A stretch of 64,000 bases of DNA from an uncultured Acidobacteriia bacterium (GTDB lineage: Bacteria > Acidobacteriota > Terriglobia > Bryobacterales > Bryobacteraceae): contig CAIYVZ010000016.1 in assembly GCA_903929755.1 (NCBI GenBank), forward strand, positions 28,968 to 92,967, written 5' to 3'. A model generated the notes under the pieces. The model did no database searches and was not told the origin of the DNA. It saw only the letters and a program-made list of their open reading frames with translations. Below are positions 17,547 through 26,505 of this stretch, piece by piece; within the stretch, counting starts at the first letter, position 1, and each line of letters starts with the position of its first letter. The translations under genes were made by a program, and so were the position numbers.

Positions 17547-18677
17547 CTATTCGAAGCGCCACGCGGAGAAGTTCGGCCACTTCGCAATGTTCTGCTTCGC
17601 CCAGTCAGCGTTCTTGTCTTTGTGGCAGGCGGTACACGCCACAATGTTCGCCTTGAAAGTATGCGCGCGAACATTCACATCGGCGATAGTCTGCTCAATC
17701 TTCGGCATGTGGCAGCCGACGCATTCCGCACCGGCGCTGCCGCCCTTGTGATTGGAGTGGGCGACGGGATCGATATTGGTATGGCAAGACTGGCAGAGTG
17801 TTGACGACGAACGAATCAGATCGGCGTTGTTCGGCGTACCGTGAACGTCGTGGCACGTGGAGCACTTGATGCCGTGCAAATACATCTGGCTCTGCACAAA
17901 GTCATTACCCTGCATGCGGTTCTTGTGGGCGGTGCCATCGGGGAAGTGGGTAAAGGATAGCTCGCCCAGCTTGTGCTCTTCCAGCTTCCAGTAATCGGAG
18001 AGCTTATCGCCCGCCGTGTAGCCAACCGGCCAGTCATAGTGGCGACCATCGGCCTGCGGATTCTTCAGGGGCTGGCCCTGCGTGTGGCACTGCATGCAGA
18101 CATCGTTGGCGCGAACTGTATCGAGGCGGGCCGGGTTCACCACGTTCGTCTTCGCAGGCTTCGCAATGTGGTCACTGCCGGGCCCGTGGCACTTTTCGCA
18201 GCCCACGTTCCATTCGGTGACGGTGTGGTTCGCGACGTTGTAGTTCACAGAGTGGCAACCATCGCAGAGAGGCCCGGTGGGGCGCTGGGCCATGTCTTCG
18301 GGATAGATATTCGTCCACCAGTCCGTACCTTTGGCCAGCTTATAAGCGCGCCAAACTTTATTGGTTACGTCCCACTGAACAGGGTAGACGAAATAGTCGT
18401 CACCCTTTTTGTAGAGATAGCGTTGCTTCCACTTATCACCGTACATAAAGGCGACGTCGGAAAGCTTGAATGTCACAAGCGGGTTCGGCTTCGAGAAATC
18501 ACCAGCCACGGCTTCCGGATGCACCTTCGGATCCCGCACCACATTCGCCATGCGGGTCTTCGCCCATCGGGAGTACGTTTCCGGATGGCACGTCTGGCAC
18601 TTCTGCGAGCCCACGTAAGTGGCTGCGTCGAGTGTCGTTATAGTGGCCAGAATCATGGCCAGTTTCAGAAGCTTCAT
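17547..18677 (-). CDS. Secreted octaheme c-type cytochrome
   Basis: A 376-residue exported protein. The signal peptide is MKLLKLAMILATITTLDA. Eight CxxCH heme-attachment motifs follow in order: CQTCH, CDGCH, CEKCH, CMQCH, CSTCH, CQSCH, CVGCH and CTACH. The layout (YVGSQKCQTCHPETYSRW at the N-terminus, WNVGCEKCHGPGSDH, HGIKCSTCHDVHG) matches the cytochrome c554-like/multiheme family found in Acidobacteria and Planctomycetes. It probably carries or stores electrons in the periplasm; a specific oxidoreductase activity is unproven. The ATG at 18677 has GGAAGGGT upstream. A strong hairpin at 18700-18731 separates it from the gene before, so it probably has its own promoter. Confidence 0.9.
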   Translation of the reverse strand: MKLLKLAMILATITTLDAATYVGSQKCQTCHPETYSRWAKTRMANVVRDPKVHPEAVAGDFSKPNPLVTFKLSDVAFMYGDKWKQRYLYKKGDDYFVYPVQWDVTNKVWRAYKLAKGTDWWTNIYPEDMAQRPTGPLCDGCHSVNYNVANHTVTEWNVGCEKCHGPGSDHIAKPAKTNVVNPARLDTVRANDVCMQCHTQGQPLKNPQADGRHYDWPVGYTAGDKLSDYWKLEEHKLGELSFTHFPDGTAHKNRMQGNDFVQSQMYLHGIKCSTCHDVHGTPNNADLIRSSSTLCQSCHTNIDPVAHSNHKGGSAGAECVGCHMPKIEQTIADVNVRAHTFKANIVACTACHKDKNADWAKQNIAKWPNFSAWRFE

Positions 18678-18699
18678 TGGACCCTTCCGCTGCAAGTCA

Positions 18700-18731
18700 A
18701 ACCGCCCGGGCTGGAGTTAGCCCGGGCGGTT
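18700..18731. terminator. Perfect 13-bp stem hairpin
   Basis: AACCGCCCGGGCT and its exact complement flank a 6-base loop. It lies between the stop of the short TonB-receptor derivative and the start of the octaheme cytochrome, both on the minus strand. It could end the upstream transcript or act in the 5' leader of the cytochrome gene. The uridine run after it is short. Confidence 0.6.
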
Positions 18732-18787
18732 GCGTTACGTTCATGATAATGTGCCGTTGCTTGCAGCGCCGGGTTAGTGCTGGAAGG

Positions 18788-19336
18788 CTAGAAGCGGAAA
18801 CGAACGGCGGCCTGGGTCACACGTGGGTCACCAGCCGAAGTGATCTGGCCAAAAGCCGCTGTACCGAAGCTGGTAGTGGGGTTCGCGAAGTTCACGTTGT
18901 TGAAGGCGTTGAACGCTTCGAAACGGAGATCGGCAGAGATCCGTTCCGTGAGCGAAAACCGCTTCACCAGGCTCAGGTTCATCGCAAACAAACCAGGGCC
19001 GATAGCGGGATTGCGAGCGGAGTTGCCGGGAGTATTGAGGGCCTGAACCTGGAACGCGGAGACGTTCAGGAAGGGCAACCGATCCATTTTCGGATCAAGG
19101 CCGCTGTTGGCCACACCGACATAGCTGCCGCGGGTGACGGGCGTGAAAGTGGCATAACCATCGGACGTGGAATCGCGCTGGATGACGATCCCGGTGGCGA
19201 CGTTGTTCAGGGTGACTTTGGCTTCGGCGACTGCGCCGTTGCTTGCGTCGGTGACGAGAACACGAACAGATCCTGAGTCGGTCTGGGCGAACGCGGTGGC
19301 GCAGCACAGAGCCAGGAAGAGGATTAGTTTTTTCAT
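18788..19336 (-). CDS. Drastically shortened TonB-receptor derivative (CNA-B head joined to barrel tail)
   Basis: A 182-residue exported protein. The signal peptide (KKLILFLALCCATAFAQ) and first 75 residues are the carboxypeptidase-like head typical of Oar-type TonB receptors (GSVRVLVTDASNGAVAEAKV). The remainder, from about residue 78, matches the extreme C-terminal barrel strands of the same family (FNVSAF-like, NPAIGPGLFAMNLSLVKRFS, RFEAFNAFNNVNFANP, AAVRFRF with terminal Phe). Normal members have about 1100 residues, so the plug and most of the barrel are missing, yet the frame is intact. It is either an in-frame deletion pseudogene or a reduced outer-membrane protein. Its ATG overlaps the stop of the phosphodiesterase gene (ATGA), so it is translated with it. 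Confidence 0.7.
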   Translation of the reverse strand: MKKLILFLALCCATAFAQTDSGSVRVLVTDASNGAVAEAKVTLNNVATGIVIQRDSTSDGYATFTPVTRGSYVGVANSGLDPKMDRLPFLNVSAFQVQALNTPGNSARNPAIGPGLFAMNLSLVKRFSLTERISADLRFEAFNAFNNVNFANPTTSFGTAAFGQITSAGDPRVTQAAVRFRF

Positions 19337-20352
19337 TTGATTTTGGTGTTTAGAACGGAGGCGAGATCTTCGTATTGGTCGGTTGCAATGAGGTTAACTC
19401 CGGCGGCAATCGCGGCATTCCATCGCTGGAGAACCGCCTCGCGGGAACCGAAGTTGTAGCCACGGTCCCACCCGAGGCCGTCGGCCTGGGCGAAACCATC
19501 GAGGGTGTAGAAGCGAATCCAGAAGCCCAGTTTGTGGGCATGGTCGACAAGAGCACGGAGCCGGGCGTCGTCGGCGGGCGTCCAGTCACCGGCTTTAGTC
19601 TGGCCACCTTCTTCCACTTCGTACCAGGAATTATTCCACCAGCGGCGATAGTTGGTGGGCTTCTCGGTGAGGAGCTTTTCGGGAGCGGTAGTAGCGGCCA
19701 GACGAGTGCGCTCCTCGCGGGTTCCACCTGCAGGCATGGCGGCGGTATGGGCGGAGCCAAAGAGGCGAAGTTTATCACCGCTCTTCAGTGGCTTAAAGAA
19801 GACTTCTTCCTGTGCGTCGGAGTCTTCGGTCATCACCAGGAGGGGTTTTACGTCGTAAGGCATCAGGACGTGGGGATCAGCGCTGAACTGCGCGGTTGTA
19901 ATCCACGGCTCGTATTCGCCGAGGAGGTCCCAGACCGCATGGAGCAGTTCGGGACGATTGTCCTTTACGTCAAAATGAACGACGATCAGGGGCCAGGCGG
20001 AGCGGTTGTTTTCGCGCAGAGCTTTTTCAACAAGCGGGCGAACGTGCTCAAAGAAGTACTCCCTCAGCGTGGGTTCGCTGCCGTTAGTCTGCTTCTGGTG
20101 AGACACCACGGGACGACCCTGGCCGGTGGCCTTGTCAATGCCCCAGGCAAGATCCTGCTCAATGCCGACGGGGTAGCCGGTTTTGAGCGCGCGGTCCACA
20201 CGGTCCGCCCACTTCCCTTCGTAGGGATAGCAGTTATGGGCATCCAGGATCGGACGATTGTGATTGATCGTCTCGAGAGGCCCGGCAGACTGAGCAAAGA
20301 GCACGCCCGCGAACAGGAATACGGAGAAGACAAAGGGGGGGAGGCTGCGCAT
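19333..20352 (-). CDS. Exported PLC-like / GDPD-like phosphodiesterase
   Basis: A 339-residue protein with a signal peptide (FVFSVFLFAGVLFAQ). The mature part begins NHNRPILDAHNCYPYEGKWA and continues TGYPVGIEQDLAWGI and RPVVSHQKQ, the two histidine-containing blocks and acidic residue of the PI-PLC/glycerophosphodiester phosphodiesterase TIM barrel. Later it has PLIVVHFDVKDN, LGFWIRFYTLDG and VNLIATDQYED, typical C-terminal barrel strands. It probably cleaves a phosphodiester in periplasm or on the outside. The ATG at 20352 is preferred to an in-frame TTG at 20361. Its stop overlaps the start of the short TonB derivative, implying a two-gene unit. Confidence 0.8.
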   Translation of the reverse strand: MRSLPPFVFSVFLFAGVLFAQSAGPLETINHNRPILDAHNCYPYEGKWADRVDRALKTGYPVGIEQDLAWGIDKATGQGRPVVSHQKQTNGSEPTLREYFFEHVRPLVEKALRENNRSAWPLIVVHFDVKDNRPELLHAVWDLLGEYEPWITTAQFSADPHVLMPYDVKPLLVMTEDSDAQEEVFFKPLKSGDKLRLFGSAHTAAMPAGGTREERTRLAATTAPEKLLTEKPTNYRRWWNNSWYEVEEGGQTKAGDWTPADDARLRALVDHAHKLGFWIRFYTLDGFAQADGLGWDRGYNFGSREAVLQRWNAAIAAGVNLIATDQYEDLASVLNTKIK

Positions 20353-20464
20353 GAATCCCAAGGCTACAGACTATGTGTGACACCTCGATGAGGACAGTAT
20401 GACGGTTGAATTTTTCGCCATTTTGTAATCATCCTTTCGCAATCGCTTGCCATGATGGGGTTGA

Positions 20465-22903
20465 ATGAAACCCCTCCGTTTACTGCTGTTTGTTCCCGTT
20501 CTTTTCATTTCGCTGCTGATTGCGCAGACGCCACATCCCATACCCGGTGGCTTCTCCCTGCCGAACGGGTGGCAGATTACGCCGGTGGGCAAGGCCATCC
20601 ACACGGAAGATTTGATTCTGAACCTGAGCGCGAGCAAAGACGGCAAGGTAGTGATCGCGCAGCACGGGGGCTTCAATCCGCACGGTCTGGTGGTGATCGA
20701 TACGGCGACCGAAGAGGCAGTGCAGAGGATTCCTCTGCGGTCCGCCTGGCTCGGTCTGGCCTGGTCGGCAGATGGCTCGAAGTTCTTTGTTTCGGGAGGC
20801 AACGCACGGACGGAAGTCGCCCCTGTTTATGTGTTCAATTATGCCAACGGGCGGCTGAGCGAGAAGCCTGTTGCCGAGTGGAAAGATTCGGAGCCGGCAG
20901 ATGGCGTTTACTGGAGTGGCCTGGCGATGCACCCGAAGAAACCGCTGCTGTACGCGGCGAACCGCGGCGCGGAGCCGGAGCGTGGCTATATCGCGATCTT
21001 TGATACGGCCACCGGCCAGGTCACCGGGAAGATTCCGGTGGATGTGAGCCCTTACGATCTGCAATTTAATAACGATGGCTCGGTGCTCTATGTGAGCAAC
21101 TGGGGGAGCGATTCCATCTCGGTGATCGACACCGCGAAAGGCAAGGTGGTGAGCACAATTCCGACGGGCGGCAACCCGAATGACATGGAACTGGGTGCGG
21201 ATGGACGCCTCTACGTTTCGAATGGCAACGAGAACACCGTCACCGTAATCGACACGAAGAAAAAGCAGGCGATAGAGACGATCAATGTGGGTCCGACCGC
21301 ACGTGCGCCGCAGGGGTCCACGCCGAACGGGCTGGTGCTGGACCGCCGCAACAACATGCTGTTTGTTGCGAACGCCGATAACAACTCGGTGGCTGCTGTG
21401 AATGTGAAGGAAGCGGGCAAGAGCGAAGTGCTGGGCTTTATCCCGGCCGGCTGGTACCCGAGCGCGCTGCATTTGACGCCGCAGATGAAGCTATACATTG
21501 CGAACAGTAAAGGCCTGGAAGCGCATGCGACGCCAATGGGGCCGGCCAGTCCGCTGCTGAAGGAAGGGCAGAAGGCCGAGTCTGTGAAGGTAGTCCAGAA
21601 AGGTACCGTGAACATCGTCTCGGTGGCGAATCTGAGGGGCGAGATTAAGGGCTGGACGAAAAAAGTCTACGAAAATATTCCCTACAAGGACGACTATCTG
21701 ACCATGGCCCGGGCTCCGAAAGAGCCGAGCATTGTGCCGCAGGAAGTGGGTGCCGGCTCGCCCGTGAAGCACGTAATCTACGTAATCAAAGAGAACCGGA
21801 CCTACGACCAGCTCCTCGGGGATATCAAAAAGGGCAACGGCGATCCGCGGCTGACGATTTTTGGCGAACAGACCACCCCAAATCATCACGCGATTGCCAA
21901 TGAGTGGGTTCTGCTGGATAACCTGTACTGCGATGGCGAAGTCAGTGTGGACGGGCACTCGTGGTCAAACTCGGCCATTGCGACGGACTACAACGAGAAG
22001 ATGTGGCCTGCAAATTATGGTGGCCACAGCAAGGCGTCCACTTCGAACGCCAATGTTCCTTCGGCAGGGCATTTGTGGGACCTGGCAGCGAAAAAAGGGT
22101 TGACTTACCGCAGCTATGGCGAATACGCGGCGCGGTCCAGCGATGGCACCACTATGCAGGCCGCGAAGGGTGTAGGTGGCCTGCTGAATCATGTATCGCC
22201 AAAGTTCAAGCTACCGGGGATGCGCGACACCGACAACGTGAAGGTGTTCTTTAGCGAACTGGATGAGTATGAGAAGAACTTCAGCTCAAAGGATCCGCAG
22301 AAAAGACTGCCAAATCTGGTAGTGATGAGTCTGCCGGAGGACCACACAGTGGGGACGCGCCCCGGTGGGTTTAGTCCGCGCGCCATGGTGGCGAACCACG
22401 ACTACGCGATTGGACAATTAGTGGAACGGATGTCGAAGAGTCCGTATTGGGCAGAGACGGCGATCTTCATGATTGAAGACGATGCGCAGGATTCACCGGA
22501 TCACGTGGACGCCCGGCGAACGGTGGGTCTGGTAGCTGGCCCCTTTGTGAAGCGCGGGTTCGTGGATTCGACACTGTACACTACCTCCGCCATGTTACGG
22601 ACGATGGAACTGCTGCTGGGCCTGCCTCCGATGACGCAGTATGACGCGGCCGCGCTGCCCATGTACAACTCGTTCCGGGAGACACCGGACATGCATCCCT
22701 ATGCGGCAATTGCCCCGAAGCTGGATGTGAATGAGAAGAACACAGCGAAGTCGTTCGGGGCTGCAGCGTCATTGAAAATGGACTTCGATGACGTAGATCG
22801 CGCGCCCATGTTCGCGCTGAACGAGATTATCTGGAAGAGCGTGAAAGGTGCGGATTCACCGATGCCGCTGCCGGTTCACCGGTATTGGTTCCAGCGGCGG
22901 TAG
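20465..22903 (+). CDS. YncE-like beta-propeller fused to phosphoesterase domain
   Basis: An 812-residue exported protein: signal peptide to about residue 20, then a seven-bladed YncE/NHL-like propeller (repeats such as LYVSNWGSDSISVIDTAKGK, LYVSNGNENTVTVIDTKKK, MLFVANADNNSVAAVNVKEA) to about residue 375. A C-terminal alkaline-phosphatase-like phosphoesterase domain follows, with HVIYVIKENRTYDQLLGDI, CDGEVSVDGHSWSNSAIATD, NLVVMSLPEDHTVG and FMIEDDAQDSPDHVDARR carrying metal-ligand Asp and His. Two-domain proteins like this are frequent in Acidobacteria; the substrate is unknown. The gene is divergent from the phosphodiesterase and converges with ubiE, with only three bases between stops. Confidence 0.9.
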   Translation: MKPLRLLLFVPVLFISLLIAQTPHPIPGGFSLPNGWQITPVGKAIHTEDLILNLSASKDGKVVIAQHGGFNPHGLVVIDTATEEAVQRIPLRSAWLGLAWSADGSKFFVSGGNARTEVAPVYVFNYANGRLSEKPVAEWKDSEPADGVYWSGLAMHPKKPLLYAANRGAEPERGYIAIFDTATGQVTGKIPVDVSPYDLQFNNDGSVLYVSNWGSDSISVIDTAKGKVVSTIPTGGNPNDMELGADGRLYVSNGNENTVTVIDTKKKQAIETINVGPTARAPQGSTPNGLVLDRRNNMLFVANADNNSVAAVNVKEAGKSEVLGFIPAGWYPSALHLTPQMKLYIANSKGLEAHATPMGPASPLLKEGQKAESVKVVQKGTVNIVSVANLRGEIKGWTKKVYENIPYKDDYLTMARAPKEPSIVPQEVGAGSPVKHVIYVIKENRTYDQLLGDIKKGNGDPRLTIFGEQTTPNHHAIANEWVLLDNLYCDGEVSVDGHSWSNSAIATDYNEKMWPANYGGHSKASTSNANVPSAGHLWDLAAKKGLTYRSYGEYAARSSDGTTMQAAKGVGGLLNHVSPKFKLPGMRDTDNVKVFFSELDEYEKNFSSKDPQKRLPNLVVMSLPEDHTVGTRPGGFSPRAMVANHDYAIGQLVERMSKSPYWAETAIFMIEDDAQDSPDHVDARRTVGLVAGPFVKRGFVDSTLYTTSAMLRTMELLLGLPPMTQYDAAALPMYNSFRETPDMHPYAAIAPKLDVNEKNTAKSFGAAASLKMDFDDVDRAPMFALNEIIWKSVKGADSPMPLPVHRYWFQRR

Positions 22904-22906
22904 ATG

Positions 22907-23644
22907 CTACCGCACGCGCCCGACGTGCAGGGCGACGATGCCGAAAGTCATGTATTCCCACTCGACCACGAAGCCGATTTCCTTCATCATAGTGGCCAGT
23001 TCCGGCGCATTGGGGAACTTACGGACGGATTCCGGAAGGTATTTGTAAGCCTCAGGCGCGCCCGAGATCATGCCGCCAAGGATGGGTAACACTTTGCGCG
23101 AATACCAGTTATAAAGCGCCGCGAAGGCCTTGTTCGGCGGCTGCGTGAACTCCAGAATCGCCAGCGCCCCGCCCGGCCGCAGCACCCGGCGCATCTCGAT
23201 GAGGCCTGCACGATAATTCGCGAAATTGCGGTAGCCGAACGAGATGGTGATCAGATCCAGACTGGCGTCGCGCAGAGGGAGCGCCAGGCCATCGCCTTCG
23301 AAGAGCACCGAGCGAAGCCCCGTCCGGTTGAGCTTTTCCCGCGCACCTTCCAGCATGGGGTGGCAGAAGTCGCTACCGACGAGAGCGCGCCCCGCTTCGC
23401 GTTCCAGCGCGACGAGAAGATCGCCAGTGCCGCACGCCAGATCAAGGACGCGCGAGTCGGAACGCTTAAGAATGTCGCGAACACGGCGGACGGTGACATT
23501 GCGCCAGTGCTTGTCGATGTTGGCCGAAAGCAGGTGGTTGGCCAGATCGTAGCGCGGGGCCACGCGGCCAAACATGGAGCGAACCCAGCGGGAAGCTTCG
23601 CGCTCCGACGCGGTACCGTCAGGAGTAGTTCCGGCTACCGACAT
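22907..23644 (-). CDS. ubiE: Demethylmenaquinone methyltransferase (UbiE/MenG)
   Basis: A 245-residue SAM-dependent methyltransferase. Family motifs are MFGRVAPRYDLANHLLS, RVLDLACGTGDLLVALE (SAM motif I), LRDASLDLITISFGYRNFAN, RVLRPGGALAILEFTQP and the C-terminal YKYLPESVRKFP. It methylates demethylmenaquinone in the last step of menaquinone synthesis. Of three clustered in-frame starts the ATG at 23644 is favoured: it forms a TAATG overlap with the aroB stop, so the two are co-translated. The pairing with aroB fits a shared chorismate-to-quinone supply. It appears complete. Confidence 0.95.
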   Translation of the reverse strand: MSVAGTTPDGTASEREASRWVRSMFGRVAPRYDLANHLLSANIDKHWRNVTVRRVRDILKRSDSRVLDLACGTGDLLVALEREAGRALVGSDFCHPMLEGAREKLNRTGLRSVLFEGDGLALPLRDASLDLITISFGYRNFANYRAGLIEMRRVLRPGGALAILEFTQPPNKAFAALYNWYSRKVLPILGGMISGAPEAYKYLPESVRKFPNAPELATMMKEIGFVVEWEYMTFGIVALHVGRVR

Positions 23645-24726
23645 TATTGACAATCCGCCAGGGCGCGTTCAATGGCTCGTGTCGCCTGTGCCGGCGTGAT
23701 GTCGCTGCGCACAATCACTTCGCCGATCTTCGTCGGCAGCACGAAGTGGATCTTCGACTGAATCGTCTTCTTATCCTTCACCAAACGCCCGGCCAGGGCT
23801 TCGGCGGAGATGCCGGCTACGCTCGGGATGGGACCATAGCGGTCCAGTACGGCAAGGATGGAAAAATGGTCCTCCGGCGGCAGCATTTCCAGTTCATGCG
23901 CCAGATACGTCGCGGCCCGCATTCCCCAGGAAACGGACTCGCCGTGCAGGAACCGCTTGTATTGAGTCTCTGCTTCGAGAGAATGGCCGAAGGTATGGCC
24001 GAAGTTGAGAATGCGACGGAGCCCGGATTCGCGTTCGTCAGCCGAGACAACTTCCGCCTTGATGCGGACGGATTCGGCGATGATGTGATCCACAATGTGG
24101 TGCCGCTGTTCCAGGACTTCATCCCGGCCGGAAGCGAGGAGGCGGAACAACGGTTCACTGGCGATAATGCCGGTCTTGATGATCTCGTAAAGTCCCGCGT
24201 CGAATTCCCGCTTGGGCAGCGTGGAGAGAACGCCGGGGTCGATGAGAACCGCCAGCGGCTGGTGGAATGCGCCGATGAGGTTCTTGCCCGTGACCAGGTT
24301 GGCGCCGGTCTTGCCTCCGACAGCCGCATCCACCTGGGCTAGAAGCGTGGTGGGGATCTGAATCACCGGGATGCCGCGCATGAAGATGGCGGCGAGGAAA
24401 CCACCAAGATCCGTAACGATGCCTCCCCCGAAGGCGATAACGAGGCTGGAGCGGTCCGCGCCACCCTCCGACATCTGCTCGGCCAGCGCCTCCACATGCG
24501 CCATGCGCTTGTTTTGTTCCGAGCCGGCGAAGAAGAGCGTGGCGTAGTCGTGGGAACCCAGCGCATCCCTGAGGTGAGATCCATGTAGTTCCCAAACGTC
24601 AGCGGTCGTCACCACGAAGATTTTGCCGAAACGAGGCGGAAGGAATTCCGGGAGGCGCGTAATCCCACCTCGTTCAACTACAACGGTGTAGGTTCGCTGC
24701 GGGGTCGAAACCTGAAACTGGGGCAT
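23644..24726 (-). CDS. aroB: 3-dehydroquinate synthase
   Basis: A 360-residue cytoplasmic enzyme of the shikimate pathway, converting DAHP to 3-dehydroquinate with NAD and a divalent metal. Signatures are VIAFGGGIVTDLGGFLAAIF (NAD-binding), VDAAVGGKTGANLVTGKNLI, KREFDAGLYEIIKTG with the catalytic Lys/Glu, RILNFGHTFGHSLEAE with metal histidines and FLHGESVSWGM. The length is normal. It is the first gene of a two-gene unit with ubiE (TAATG overlap). Upstream lies a HicA remnant, not a promoter-proximal partner. Confidence 0.97.
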   Translation of the reverse strand: MPQFQVSTPQRTYTVVVERGGITRLPEFLPPRFGKIFVVTTADVWELHGSHLRDALGSHDYATLFFAGSEQNKRMAHVEALAEQMSEGGADRSSLVIAFGGGIVTDLGGFLAAIFMRGIPVIQIPTTLLAQVDAAVGGKTGANLVTGKNLIGAFHQPLAVLIDPGVLSTLPKREFDAGLYEIIKTGIIASEPLFRLLASGRDEVLEQRHHIVDHIIAESVRIKAEVVSADERESGLRRILNFGHTFGHSLEAETQYKRFLHGESVSWGMRAATYLAHELEMLPPEDHFSILAVLDRYGPIPSVAGISAEALAGRLVKDKKTIQSKIHFVLPTKIGEVIVRSDITPAQATRAIERALADCQ

Positions 24727-24755
24727 TTATCCCATTGTGGCATTGGGGCGGCGAA

Positions 24756-24880
24756 CTAAAGCCTCCGTGTGAAGTCATCCAGGCTAACTTCGATCTCGCG
24801 CAGGATTTCGCGGATCAGGGGACGTGCCAAGTGGCGACCGGCATGGTCCGGGACAGTGGTGGTCCTGCCGTCACCATATC
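24756..24880 (-). pseudogene. C-terminal remnant of a HicA-type toxin gene
   Basis: The minus strand encodes RYGDGRTTTVPDHAGRHLAR followed by PLIREILREIEVSLDDFTRR and a stop. This matches the second half of HicA/YcfA mRNA interferases (GSH.....TTVP.H.G..L..G.LR.IL...G.S...F). The N-terminal half with the catalytic histidine strand is missing: upstream the sequence passes directly into the antisense end of the quinoprotein gene. No HicB antitoxin is nearby. It is a broken gene. Confidence 0.7.
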
Positions 24881-24882
24881 GC

Positions 24883-26505
24883 TTAGCGAAGCCCGAACGT
24901 GAAGATCGCGTTGCCTGCGGGAATAGAGATGTATTGCTTGCCGTCCACCGCGTAGGTGGTGGGACCGGCCGAAACCGCGCCACCTACCATCGCCTTCCAC
25001 AGCGGAGCGCCGGTCCGGGCGTCGAGAGCGTAGAAATAGCCCTCGCGACCTCCCGCGAAGACCACGTCGGAGGCCGTCACCAAAACGCCGCTGTCCGTCA
25101 CGTCCATCATCTTGAATTGCCATTTGACCGCACCCGTCTTCGGATCCAGAGCCTGAATCGCGCCCCACGCCAGTTCCGGCAGACGCTTGTTCGTCGGCCC
25201 GGGCCGCAACGCCGGGAGTTCGTGGGTCGCACTGCCACCATTGAACGGGGCGCCCTCTTTGTACGTCTCCACGCGACTGGTGTTGATGGAGTGGGTGTCC
25301 ATCCAGCTGGGAACGTAGAACAGGCCCGTGCGAGGACTGTAAGCCGGGTTGTACCAGTTGGTTCCACCCTGATTTTCCGGGTAGATCAGGCTGCCTTCGG
25401 GTGTGGAGTGCCCCACACGATTCGGACGCCCTTTCGCGTCCAGCCCGTCCGCCCACGTGACCTTCACAAAAGGCTTGCCCAGAAGAAACTCGCCCGTCTG
25501 GCGGTCCAGCACGTAGAAGAAACCATTACGATTGGCGAAGAGCATCACCTTACGTGGTTTGCCCTGCCACGTCAGGTCGGCCAGCACCGGAATCTGCGTC
25601 GCATCGAAATCGAACTCGTCGTGGGGCGTGAACTGGAAATGCCACTTCAGCTTGCCTGTATCGGGGTCAAGCGCAATCACCGAACTGGTGTAGAGGTTAT
25701 CCCCGGGCCGGACATCGCCATTCCAGTCGGGGCTGGCATTGCCGATGCCCCAGTACAGGAGATTCAGGGCCGGGTCGTAAGAACCGGTGGTCCAAACAGA
25801 CCCGCCGCCATGCTTCCAGGCGTCGTTCTCCCAGCTTTCATGCCCCGCCTCACCAGGCTTCGGAATGGTATTAAACCGCCACAGTTCCTTGCCTGTCTCA
25901 GCCGAGTAGGCGGCGAGGAAACCGGAGATGCCCAACTCTCCGCCGGCGGGACCGGCAATCACCAGGCCCTTCACCACGAGCGGCGCAACGGTGACCGAAT
26001 ACGAAGCTTCCGGACGCCCGACCTGCGTGCTCCAGATCATGTGGCCGTCGCGGGCATCGAGTGCGATCAGATTCCCGTCGATGGTACCCATAAAAAGCGA
26101 GTTGCCCAGGATCGCCAGCCCGCGATTGACACGGCCACAGCAGAGGCGCGCAGCGGGCGAGGGATTATATGCGTACGTCCAGAAGATCTTGCCGTTCACC
26201 GCATCCAGCGCCACCACCACGTTGGGCGGCTGAACGGTATAAAGGACGCCGTCGTTCACCAGCGAAGTGGCTTCGTATTTGCTGTTCGGTTCGGCGGGAG
26301 CGCGGGACTGCAAGACCCATTTCAGCTCCAGATCTTTCACATTCGCGGGTGTAATCTGGGTCAGACGGCTGTAACGCTGGCCGTCCAGAGTTCCGGAGTA
26401 CGTCAGCCAGTTCGCCGGGTCTTTATCGGCATTTAGGATCCGGTCAAAAGGCGTTTGCGCGGCAGCGGTTGCCGCGATAATCAGAAACAGAAACGTACAG
26501 CGCAT
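24883..26505 (-). CDS. Exported PQQ-dependent alcohol-dehydrogenase-like quinoprotein
   Basis: A 540-residue periplasmic quinoprotein. A signal peptide (CTFLFLIIAATAAAQ) is followed by an eight-bladed propeller with tryptophan-docking repeats (ALDAVNGKIFWTYAY, ALDARDGHMIWSTQV, ALDPDTGKLKWHFQF, ALDPKTGAVKWQFKM). The vicinal cysteine pair in ARLCCGRVNRG, characteristic of methanol/ethanol-type enzymes, is present, and DEFDFDATQIPVL and GGTNWYNPAYSP match conserved propeller blocks. It would oxidise an alcohol or related substrate and pass electrons to the cytochrome encoded just upstream, with whose stop it shares a TAATG overlap. No heme motif is fused to it. Confidence 0.9.
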   Translation of the reverse strand: MRCTFLFLIIAATAAAQTPFDRILNADKDPANWLTYSGTLDGQRYSRLTQITPANVKDLELKWVLQSRAPAEPNSKYEATSLVNDGVLYTVQPPNVVVALDAVNGKIFWTYAYNPSPAARLCCGRVNRGLAILGNSLFMGTIDGNLIALDARDGHMIWSTQVGRPEASYSVTVAPLVVKGLVIAGPAGGELGISGFLAAYSAETGKELWRFNTIPKPGEAGHESWENDAWKHGGGSVWTTGSYDPALNLLYWGIGNASPDWNGDVRPGDNLYTSSVIALDPDTGKLKWHFQFTPHDEFDFDATQIPVLADLTWQGKPRKVMLFANRNGFFYVLDRQTGEFLLGKPFVKVTWADGLDAKGRPNRVGHSTPEGSLIYPENQGGTNWYNPAYSPRTGLFYVPSWMDTHSINTSRVETYKEGAPFNGGSATHELPALRPGPTNKRLPELAWGAIQALDPKTGAVKWQFKMMDVTDSGVLVTASDVVFAGGREGYFYALDARTGAPLWKAMVGGAVSAGPTTYAVDGKQYISIPAGNAIFTFGLR

